From Halobacteriovoraceae bacterium (GTDB lineage Bacteria; Bdellovibrionota; Bacteriovoracia; Bacteriovoracales; Bacteriovoracaceae), in the NCBI GenBank assembly GCA_002718735.1, contig PBFR01000021.1, positions 1-64,000 of the forward strand: DNA of 64,000 bases, in the 5' to 3' direction. Of this stretch, positions 18,000 to 24,942 are shown piece by piece. The number at the start of each line of letters is the position of its first letter. The first letter of the stretch is position 1. The notes under the pieces are model-generated. The model worked only from the letters and a program-made list of their open reading frames with translations. It did no database searches and was not told the DNA's origin. The translations under genes and the position numbers were made by a program.

Positions 18000-19440
18000 C
18001 CATGCTTACTGCTGCTGGACGATAGTTTCCAGAGTTCTTTACCCCTCCAAATGGAAGTCTTGAACTTGCACCCACGGTAGATCTGTTGAGGTTGATAAGT
18101 CCTGACTGGATATCTCTAAGACAAAGTTCATACACACTCTTATCTTGAGTGAAGACAGAAGCGGCCAGTCCATAGTCTGAAATATTGGCTATTCTTATAG
18201 CGTCCTCAATATCTTCGTACGGAACAAAACAACAGTTTGGTCCAAATACCTCTTCTTGGGTGAAAGGATTACTCTTTAAGGCCTCTTCAATGTAGTGGAT
18301 AGTAGGAACAACATAATGTCCTTTATACTTTGTCTTTGGCGCAGGAGCTTCAAGAATCTCTTTAGCTCCATTTTCCTCTGCAAGTTTGAGGTATTTGTTG
18401 TAGGCATTCACTGCAGCCTCATCTATTACTGGACCCATGAATGGTGTTTGCTCAAACTCTATTGGATGGTCAATAATAATTCTCTTAGCAGCCTCTTTAA
18501 ATTTTTCAATAAGTTCATCCTTGATATCCTTGTGAACCGCAATCAGGCTGGTTGAAGTACATCTTTGACCAGAGCTTAGAAAACAACTTCTCATTAGCTC
18601 AGGCACTGCGTGGTCTATGTTTGTATCCTTGTGAAGGATTGTTACGTTTTTACCACCGAGTTCAAGAGCAACCATCTTTGTTAGATCTGTTCCTACTGCC
18701 TCAAGGATTTTCTTGCCAACAGCAAGAGAGCCAGTAAAAAAGATTCCTTTAATTGATGGATCTCTAATAAGCTCTTGAGTTGTTTTTACAGTTCCATTTA
18801 TTAGATTTATAACGCCTTCTGGAAAGCCTGCCTCATGAAAACAATCGACGAGCAACTGTGCTGAATACATCGTTTTTTCACTTGGCTTAAATATAATGCT
18901 GTTACCAGTGAGTAGTGCCGCCAAAATTTGCCCATTTGCCAAGTGGCATGGGAAGTTAAATGGACCAATTACCACACTCGGTCCAATAGGCTTTTTAATT
19001 ATGTGTCCGTCAATATTTGGAAGAACTTGAGTGATAGTTTTATTTTTAACTCGGTCCAATGAATCGGCCAAGGTTACATTTACTTTGGCCGTAACTGCAC
19101 CAGCCTCGGTTAGAGACTCCCAAAGAGGCTTTCCTGTTTCTAGTGCAATTGCCTTTGCGATCTCATCCTTTTTAGAGGCTGCGATCTCTTGAAACTTCTT
19201 CATCAGCTCAGTTCTTTCTTCGACTGATTTTTTGCGCCAAGTTTCGAAACCTTTTTGCGCTGAAGCAATCACTTTCGAGGTGTTTTCGTAATTGATATAT
19301 GCATCCCAAAGCTTATGGTCGAGGTTTGCCGGGGAATATTTCGTTATTTTTTCGCATGTGTTTTCAATGTCTATTGAACTCACGCCTTCAGGGCGGTCAA
19401 AAGATCCGTTGAAGTAGTCGCCTTTTAGTGTAAATTCCAT
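17914..19440 (-). CDS. astD: Aldehyde dehydrogenase, AstD (succinylglutamate semialdehyde) type
   Basis: A 508-residue NAD(P)-dependent dehydrogenase. Diagnostic blocks are PFNFPCHLANGQILAAL (AstD enzymes have NFPGHLPNGH), ALELGGKN with the general-base Glu, SSGQRCTSTS with the catalytic Cys, and RLPFGGVKNSGNYRP (AstD-like GASGNHRPSA). AstD oxidises N-succinylglutamate 5-semialdehyde in the arginine succinyltransferase pathway. AstA and an AstC-like gene lie 15 kb away, supporting the call. AAGGATAAG precedes ATG 19440. It heads an operon with the MFS and ABC genes. Another semialdehyde substrate remains possible. Confidence 0.8.
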   Translation of the reverse strand: MEFTLKGDYFNGSFDRPEGVSSIDIENTCEKITKYSPANLDHKLWDAYINYENTSKVIASAQKGFETWRKKSVEERTELMKKFQEIAASKKDEIAKAIALETGKPLWESLTEAGAVTAKVNVTLADSLDRVKNKTITQVLPNIDGHIIKKPIGPSVVIGPFNFPCHLANGQILAALLTGNSIIFKPSEKTMYSAQLLVDCFHEAGFPEGVINLINGTVKTTQELIRDPSIKGIFFTGSLAVGKKILEAVGTDLTKMVALELGGKNVTILHKDTNIDHAVPELMRSCFLSSGQRCTSTSLIAVHKDIKDELIEKFKEAAKRIIIDHPIEFEQTPFMGPVIDEAAVNAYNKYLKLAEENGAKEILEAPAPKTKYKGHYVVPTIHYIEEALKSNPFTQEEVFGPNCCFVPYEDIEDAIRIANISDYGLAASVFTQDKSVYELCLRDIQSGLINLNRSTVGASSRLPFGGVKNSGNYRPAAVSMVDYTVSTVSSLETLDNSSKLEDLQGLKD

Positions 19441-19582
19441 AACTTATCCTTTTGAAATTGTCTGAACGCGGGCATTGTACATCCTTAGGGCTATTTTTGC
19501 TATCAATCCAATATAAAAAACGGTGCGCCAAGACAGTAAATGGCCTATAAGCTATTATGTGATCAAAAAAAACGGAGCATAT

Positions 19583-20392
19583 ATGTCTGAAGTTAAAACA
19601 ATCGATGATCTATTGGAAAAAATGTGGTCTGACTACATCAAGCTTAACCCGCAAGCTCAACAAATAGTTAACATGTTTAAAGATAGAGGGGAGGAGGTTG
19701 TTAATGATCACATCGCTCTTCGAACATTTAACCACCCCAAAGTTTGCATCGATGTTGTGGCAAAACCTTTTCTTGAAGCTGGGTATAAAGAAAAAGGCGA
19801 ATACACCTTTGAAGAGAAAAAGCTATATGCCAAACATTTTGAACACTCAAAAGAAGATATGCCCAAAATCTTTATCTCTGAATTAAAGCTTGAAGAGTTC
19901 AGTGATGAGCTAAACCAAACAGTCCAAGGACTAATCGATCAAATTGATGAGAATTCAATAACTCGTTTTGACTTTTCAAGTTTGGGAAGACCATGGGAAG
20001 TTACGAGCGAAGTATATACCTCGCTTCAAAAGGAGAGCGATTATGCAGCATGGGTGGCAGCAATAGGTTACAGGCCAAACCACTTTACCGTTTTTGTAAA
20101 CAAGTTAAAAACTTTCGAAGGACTTGAGGAATTAAACTCCTTCCTAAAGGAAAAAGGCTTTAAGCTCAACGCTTCTGGAGGAGAGATCAAAGGTGGAAAG
20201 GATGTTCTTCTTGAACAGTCTTCAACTCTAGCAGACAGTGTTGAAGTTGAATTTATAGATAAAAAAATGACAATACCTTCGTGCTATTTCGAGTTTGCAA
20301 AGCGATATGCTGACCCGTCAGGAAAGCTATACCAAGGATTTGTTGCAAAAAGTGCAGATAAGATATTTGAATCAACGAGCAAAACTCAATAA
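19583..20392 (+). CDS. DUF1338 protein, 2-oxoadipate dioxygenase/decarboxylase-like
   Basis: A 269-residue protein of the DUF1338 family, whose characterised member HglS is an Fe(II) enzyme turning 2-oxoadipate into 2-hydroxyglutarate in lysine breakdown. Likely metal ligands are His43 in NDHIALRTFN, the His in RPNHFTVFVN and Glu in SCYFEFAKRY. The start at ATG 19583 is supported by GGAG nine bases earlier; a longer frame from 19523 has none. It is divergent from the AstD-like gene with about 140 bp between. Several DUF1338 members are shorter than HglS, as here, and their substrate is less certain. Confidence 0.75.
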   Translation: MSEVKTIDDLLEKMWSDYIKLNPQAQQIVNMFKDRGEEVVNDHIALRTFNHPKVCIDVVAKPFLEAGYKEKGEYTFEEKKLYAKHFEHSKEDMPKIFISELKLEEFSDELNQTVQGLIDQIDENSITRFDFSSLGRPWEVTSEVYTSLQKESDYAAWVAAIGYRPNHFTVFVNKLKTFEGLEELNSFLKEKGFKLNASGGEIKGGKDVLLEQSSTLADSVEVEFIDKKMTIPSCYFEFAKRYADPSGKLYQGFVAKSADKIFESTSKTQ

Positions 20393-20401
20393 GGACCGCC
20401 T

Positions 20402-21388
20402 GTGCCAAAGCTTGCTAAGCTTGATAAGACCCTAGTCTTTGAGATTCTCAAGCACATGAGAGGAGATCTCTCTCAAAAGGAAATTTCTCTTAAAATAGGC
20501 GAAAAACCACAAACTTATCATAAGTGGGAGGCCGGGTATAAGGAGTTGTATCTTTCCGACTTTGAGAAAATATGCTCCTTTAAATCAATAGATCTTGCCT
20601 CAATTCTTAGAAAGAGCTTTTTCATAACTAAAAAAATTCATTTCGACTCTAGAGTTCTTAAGGACGTTTTGGAGATAAGCTCAATTAAGATTGAGACCGT
20701 TGAGTCGATCCTCCATGAAATCGAAATGTCTAAGAGTACCTATTGGCGTTTGATGAACGAAGCTAAAGAAATTAAATTCATAGACTTTCTCAACTTTATT
20801 CACCTAGGCCGGGGACATCTGCCAGCCTTCCTAAGGGGGATAAACTTCGAATACGACTTATCTAAAGGAAGAAAAGAAAGCTTTGATAGAAAGGATTTGT
20901 TTCTAAAATACCTTAATAGTGAAGAGGTTTTTCTAGATTTCACTTCGGCAATTTACTTTACTAGGGTGCAAAAGGCACATGGCCTAGAGAAAAAGATAGC
21001 GGCTCTTGCTGAAATATTGGATTGTGAAGTTCAAAAGGTAAGATCACTCATTGATAGGCTTGTTGAAGACAAAATTATATTCATAAAAGGCGATGAGAAT
21101 TTGGACTTCAACGCTTTCGAAAATCATGTGAATAGTGATAGAGAGCTCCATCAAACACTCTTTCGTAGGGTTTCGGATCGTATAAGTAAGAAATATCTCT
21201 CAGCGAATGACATTGAAACCCAAATTTCATTTCGCACCGCACCTGTTTCAAGTAAAGGTTTTGAACAGGTCCAAAAGCTTAAGAACCAGTTTACAAGGGA
21301 CCTATTCCAAGTGATTTTGAATGACGCACCTGATGAAAGAGATTGTAGACTTTCAATGGTCTTGGGCCTTGATCTCACAAAGTACTGA
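20402..21388 (+). CDS. TIGR02147-like regulator with N-terminal XRE-type helix-turn-helix
   Basis: A 328-residue cytoplasmic protein. Residues about 8-60 look like a helix-turn-helix of the XRE type (LSQKEISLKIGEKPQTYHKWEAG). The remainder resembles the TIGR02147/DUF4423 domain common in Fibrobacter and Bdellovibrionota, including a second winged-helix-like section near ILDCEVQKVRSLIDRLVEDK. Start is GTG at 20402 after AAGGA, nine bases from the DUF1338 stop, so the two share a transcript. It may control its own operon or the divergent astD operon; that is inference. Confidence 0.65.
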   Translation: MPKLAKLDKTLVFEILKHMRGDLSQKEISLKIGEKPQTYHKWEAGYKELYLSDFEKICSFKSIDLASILRKSFFITKKIHFDSRVLKDVLEISSIKIETVESILHEIEMSKSTYWRLMNEAKEIKFIDFLNFIHLGRGHLPAFLRGINFEYDLSKGRKESFDRKDLFLKYLNSEEVFLDFTSAIYFTRVQKAHGLEKKIAALAEILDCEVQKVRSLIDRLVEDKIIFIKGDENLDFNAFENHVNSDRELHQTLFRRVSDRISKKYLSANDIETQISFRTAPVSSKGFEQVQKLKNQFTRDLFQVILNDAPDERDCRLSMVLGLDLTKY

Positions 21389-21473
21389 AATTTGATTTTT
21401 TTTCTCCATAAACCGATAAGGTCGTTATCCGAATAAGAAGTTCCTGTTAGCCTTAATTGCGGAGAAAAAATTT

Positions 21474-22343
21474 ATGTATGACTATAAAAAGGCATTTGAA
21501 AGAAACCTAGGATGGGTAACTCCTGAAGAGCAAGAAAAGATAAAAACTACAAGGATCGCTGTAATCGGAATGGGTGGTGTTGGTGGACATCATGCCCATT
21601 GCTTAGCAAGGATGGGGTTCTCTCAATTTAAGATCTCAGACTTTGACACTTTTGAGATTCAGAACTTTAACCGTCAGTTTGGTGCCCTAAGTTCAACTGT
21701 GGGAAAGAAAAAGACTGATGTCATAAAAAATACCATTCTGGATATCAACCCCGAAGCAAGTGTTGAATGCTTTGACGAGGGGATAAACGAGTCCAATATG
21801 GAGGAGTTTCTTCGTGGCGTTGATGTTATTTGTGATGGACTTGACCTTTATGCTTCCCACCTTCGATCACCTTTATACGAACTTGCCCATAAAATGGGTG
21901 TCTATATTGTAAGTGCAGGTCCATTTGGAATGGGGACATCTTGTATTGTAATAAACCCAAAGGGAATGAGCTTTAATGAATACTTTGACTTAAATCATCC
22001 AAACTTAACAGTGGAAGCAAAGATAATCAGATTCCTAGCTGGAATGGCCCCCACTATGATGCACAGAAAGTATATCGCAGACCCTGAAAGAGTTCAGCTT
22101 TTTGAGGGAACCTTGCCATCAATACAGCCTGGATGTTATGCCGCTTCTGCAGCTCTTGGGACAGTTGTTTTAAAGTTGGCTTTGGGAAGAGGTAAAGTTC
22201 TTTTCGCCCCGACAACATATCACACAGATTTGTATTTAAATAAAGCTAAAAAGTCCTGGCTTCCATTTGGTAATAGAAACCCATTACAAAAGATTAAAAT
22301 AAAAATACTGCACAGAATGTTTAAGGTTAAGGTTTTTAAATAA
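21474..22343 (+). CDS. ThiF/MoeB/E1-like adenylyltransferase
   Basis: A 289-residue protein with a Rossmann ATP-binding motif VIGMGGVGGHHAHCLARMG near 30-48, and NFNRQFG plus the DxFE acidic position typical of ubiquitin-activating-type enzymes. These enzymes adenylate a C-terminal Gly or a tRNA/amino-acid substrate. The two CxxC zinc pairs of MoeB/ThiF are absent, and no ThiS- or MoaD-like partner is nearby, so the role is unclear. It is closest to the TcdA/HesA-like or orphan ThiF group. GGAG precedes ATG 21474. Its 3' end is 5 bp from a convergent gene. Confidence 0.8.
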   Translation: MYDYKKAFERNLGWVTPEEQEKIKTTRIAVIGMGGVGGHHAHCLARMGFSQFKISDFDTFEIQNFNRQFGALSSTVGKKKTDVIKNTILDINPEASVECFDEGINESNMEEFLRGVDVICDGLDLYASHLRSPLYELAHKMGVYIVSAGPFGMGTSCIVINPKGMSFNEYFDLNHPNLTVEAKIIRFLAGMAPTMMHRKYIADPERVQLFEGTLPSIQPGCYAASAALGTVVLKLALGRGKVLFAPTTYHTDLYLNKAKKSWLPFGNRNPLQKIKIKILHRMFKVKVFK

Positions 22344-22348
22344 AGAAT

Positions 22349-22708
22349 CTAGACAGCATTACTAACTGAACTGAGAAAAAAAGTTTTTCCGCTTTCAATT
22401 AGGTCTAAAACACTGCTTTTGTCTAAGATTATGGCCTTTGACCCTGGTGCAATCTCCACGGTTTCCCTAAGTGCAATATCGTTTAAGAGCTCACTTGCAC
22501 AAATGAGCCCATTGATTGGCACTTCTCGAGTTACCTTTCTACTTGAACTTAGAGTTATTAATCCTTCTAAGAGGACATATCCGGCCAATGGAATCTGACC
22601 CTTGTAAACTAAAGTTTCGGCGACATTAAATTGTCTTGCGGGTGATTGCTCTAAAAGGGTTGCAACTTCTTCATGGCTTAAAGGTAAGACTTCTATTGTT
22701 CGACTCAT
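22349..22708 (-). CDS. Small cyclic-nucleotide-binding-like domain protein
   Basis: A 119-residue protein that looks like a lone CRP-type sensor domain. It has a beta-roll pattern with VAETLVYKGQIPLAGYVLLEGLITLSS (the glycines match those of CRP-family folds), but no DNA-binding domain. It lies 63 bp downstream of the FNR-like gene on the same strand, with its own -10 (TATTAT, 22721-22716) seven bases from the ATG and a weak FNR-like box about 42 bp upstream. It may modulate the same regulon. No function known. Confidence 0.6.
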   Translation of the reverse strand: MSRTIEVLPLSHEEVATLLEQSPARQFNVAETLVYKGQIPLAGYVLLEGLITLSSSRKVTREVPINGLICASELLNDIALRETVEIAPGSKAIILDKSSVLDLIESGKTFFLSSVSNAV

Positions 22709-22715
22709 ACTTTAT

Positions 22716-22757
22716 ATAATAGTCAGAAACCAAAAGGCAGTCCCTAATATAAATCAG
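22716..22757 (-). promoter_or_regulatory. Promoter with degenerate FNR-like box, small sensor-domain gene
   Basis: Read on the minus strand, TATTAT (22721-22716) is seven bases from the ATG at 22708, so the transcript would be leaderless. CTGAT-TTAT-ATTAG (22757-22744) matches the FNR consensus TTGAT-N4-ATCAA at 7 of 10 positions and is centred about 42 bp from the predicted start. The match is weak on its own and gains weight only from its two better neighbours. Confidence 0.4.
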
Positions 22758-22771
22758 GAAATTTACAAAAC

Positions 22772-23488
22772 TTAGTAATCAATATTGGCAAATTCTACTA
22801 AACCACCTTCATCTGTGATGAAAATCTTTTTGCCTTCTTGTTTGATTAATCCTTCTTGTTTTAATTCCGACATGAACCTGATCAGTGTTTCACTGGCCGT
22901 TCCAATGATTGAGGCCATCTCTTCTCTTGTTAGTTTTATATCAAGAAAAATTCCGTGCTCGCTTTCCACACCATGGCTCTCCTTTAGTAGGAGCAAGAAC
23001 TCTGCAAGTCTTTCTCGAACATTTTTTTGATAAAAAGAGGAAAGCCTTTGTTCAGCTGCGCCTAGGTCTTTTCCAATTTTTCCTAGTAGGTTGGAGGCGA
23101 CACTTGGCTTTTCTTGAACAAGTTTAAGAATGTACTTTTTGTCGATAAAGCAAACTTGGGATTCATCAAGGGCCGTTGCTGTTGCATTGTAATATTGTTC
23201 AGTAAAGAGGGACCTATGTCCCAAAACATCTCCCGCTGTGGCGATTCTCACAATAGACTCTTTCCCGTCGGCACCAACGTGAGTGATCTTGATATTGCCT
23301 TTGCTCACGCAATACATACCGAAGGGTGGATTCCCTTGAACAAACAGGGTCTGTCCTTTTTTATAAGAGTTAACTACTTTTCTGCCACTAAGCTCTCCAA
23401 GCTCTCCGCTATCTAGGCTACAGAAGATCCCTTTTTTTAGAGATGGACAGGACTCGCATTGTCTTGGCAGTTGGTTCGCTTTATTCAT
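22772..23488 (-). CDS. FNR-type oxygen-responsive transcription regulator
   Basis: A 238-residue CRP/FNR-family protein: sensor beta-roll, dimer helix (VRERLAEFLLLLK), and C-terminal helix-turn-helix LTREEMASIIGTASETLIRFMSEL. Cysteines at 11, 14 and 23 plus C113 mirror the four ligands of the FNR [4Fe-4S] cluster (C-x2-C-x8-C here against C-x2-C-x5-C in E. coli). The recognition helix has ETLIR where FNR has ETISR, so Glu and Arg are kept and Ser is lost. It diverges from hemN across a 100-bp region carrying an FNR-like box. It probably controls the cco genes and possibly itself. Confidence 0.85.
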   Translation of the reverse strand: MNKANQLPRQCESCPSLKKGIFCSLDSGELGELSGRKVVNSYKKGQTLFVQGNPPFGMYCVSKGNIKITHVGADGKESIVRIATAGDVLGHRSLFTEQYYNATATALDESQVCFIDKKYILKLVQEKPSVASNLLGKIGKDLGAAEQRLSSFYQKNVRERLAEFLLLLKESHGVESEHGIFLDIKLTREEMASIIGTASETLIRFMSELKQEGLIKQEGKKIFITDEGGLVEFANIDY

Positions 23489-23533
23489 GATTAACTCCTA
23501 AGAAGATCATATAGACGAAACTCTCTAAATAAC

Positions 23534-23547
23534 ATGATATTTATCAC
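23534..23547. promoter_or_regulatory. FNR-like box between the regulator gene and hemN
   Basis: ATGAT-ATTT-ATCAC matches TTGAT-N4-ATCAA at 8 of 10 positions, with the invariant TGAT/ATCA core. Its centre (23540.5) is about 41.5 bp before the start predicted from the TAAATT -10 at 23570-23575, the usual place for FNR class II activation of hemN. It could also control the divergent regulator gene. Confidence 0.65.
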
Positions 23548-23596
23548 ATTTTTGGAATGAATTCGGATGTAAATTGTGAAGATACGGAGACAATGC

Positions 23597-24931
23597 ATGA
23601 GTAAATTATTCGAAAAATATAATATCAACGTCCCAAGATATACAAGTTACCCGGCAATGCCTTACTGGAATAATGATATGGGACAAGGTAAGTGGCTTAA
23701 GTTTCTGAAAAAAGGCTTTGTTTCGAGCAATGAAGTCGACCTTTATATTCATAATCCGTATTGTCAAAAACTCTGTTGGTATTGCGGGTGCAATCGCGTC
23801 ATTACTAAAAACAAAGACAAGGGTGCCGAATATGTTGACCTGATCATTAAGGAATTTCAAATATATACCCAAAATCTTCCTAATTTGGTGATCAGGTCTC
23901 TGCACTTTGGTGGTGGGACTCCGAACTTTTTAGAACCAAAAACTTTGGAAATGCTTTTGTCTAAGATCAGTCCATGGTTTCATAAAGAGCAATTTGAAGG
24001 TGCAATAGAGGTCGATCCAAGAACCTCAAGAATAGAACATTTAGAAGTCTTGGCAAAGTATAGATTTAAAAAACTCTCTCTAGGTATTCAGGACTTTGAT
24101 CTCGGAGTTCAAAAAGCAATTAATAGGGTTCAACCTTTTGAATTGGTAAAAAAAGTTGTCCAAGCTTCAAGAGAGCTGGGCTTTGAACAGATAAATTTTG
24201 ACCTTATTTGGGGGCTTCCAAAGCAAACAAAGGAAACTGTTAGGGAAACAATTAGATTAACTTCTGAGTTATACCCAGATCAAATTTCCTACTATAGCTA
24301 CGCGCATCTGCCTCAAAAGTTTAAACATCAAAACCTTATAAAAGAATCAGATATCTTGACAGGCAAAAACAAAAGAGACTTATACGAAGTTGGCAAAATC
24401 GATTTAGAGTCTAGTGGTTATGTCGAAATAGGGATGGACCATTATGCAAAAATAAACGGTCCTCTTCATTTGGCACTTAAGGAGAGAAAACTAAAAAGAA
24501 ATTTTATGGGCTACGCCCCTAAAAAATCGGCAACTTTAATTGGGCTTGGCGCGAGTTCAATCTCTTCAAATGAGTTTGGATTCATTCAAAATCAAAAGGA
24601 CCTAAAAGACTATAGGCAATCTATTGAGAGAGGCATATTGCCCGTGGAAAAAGGACACGCAAACAGTTCTCAAGACATCTTGAGAAATGATCTCATTCAA
24701 AATCTCATGTGCAACCTCGTCCTGGCGGAAGCTGACATTGAAAGGCTGGGAGAGCTGGATGATATCAAGAATAAGATAGAGGAGTTTGAAAAAGACGGTC
24801 TATTGATCAAGGGATCGGGACAGTGGACTGCGACAGATTCGGGGCGCAGATTCTTAAGGTGTATTGCTCTGGCCTTTGATGAGTACTTTCCTTCAGTAAA
24901 ACTTGGAAGCATGTTTAGCCAATCTGTCTAG
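23597..24931 (+). CDS. hemN: Oxygen-independent coproporphyrinogen III dehydrogenase
   Basis: A 444-residue radical SAM enzyme converting coproporphyrinogen III to protoporphyrinogen IX without oxygen. The iron-sulfur motif is YCQKLCWYCGC, cysteines 56, 60 and 63, with the fourth HemN-specific Cys65; PRYTSYPAMPYW at the N-terminus and the GGGTPNFL SAM loop match the family. ATG 23597 is eight bases after GGAG. It is followed 11 bp later by the copper ATPase gene ccoI, and is preceded by an FNR-like box. The grouping supplies haem for the cbb3 oxidase under low oxygen. Confidence 0.95.
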   Translation: MSKLFEKYNINVPRYTSYPAMPYWNNDMGQGKWLKFLKKGFVSSNEVDLYIHNPYCQKLCWYCGCNRVITKNKDKGAEYVDLIIKEFQIYTQNLPNLVIRSLHFGGGTPNFLEPKTLEMLLSKISPWFHKEQFEGAIEVDPRTSRIEHLEVLAKYRFKKLSLGIQDFDLGVQKAINRVQPFELVKKVVQASRELGFEQINFDLIWGLPKQTKETVRETIRLTSELYPDQISYYSYAHLPQKFKHQNLIKESDILTGKNKRDLYEVGKIDLESSGYVEIGMDHYAKINGPLHLALKERKLKRNFMGYAPKKSATLIGLGASSISSNEFGFIQNQKDLKDYRQSIERGILPVEKGHANSSQDILRNDLIQNLMCNLVLAEADIERLGELDDIKNKIEEFEKDGLLIKGSGQWTATDSGRRFLRCIALAFDEYFPSVKLGSMFSQSV

Positions 24932-24942
24932 GAGGCTAGTTT

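Noticed and set aside
19441..19582. Riboswitch or operator between the AstD-like and DUF1338 genes
   Set aside because: I looked for conserved stems and palindromes and saw none strong enough; only the divergent promoters are expected here.
21389..21473. Short inverted repeat GATAA...TTATC before the ThiF-like gene
   Set aside because: Only five paired bases and no U-run in the right place; probably chance.
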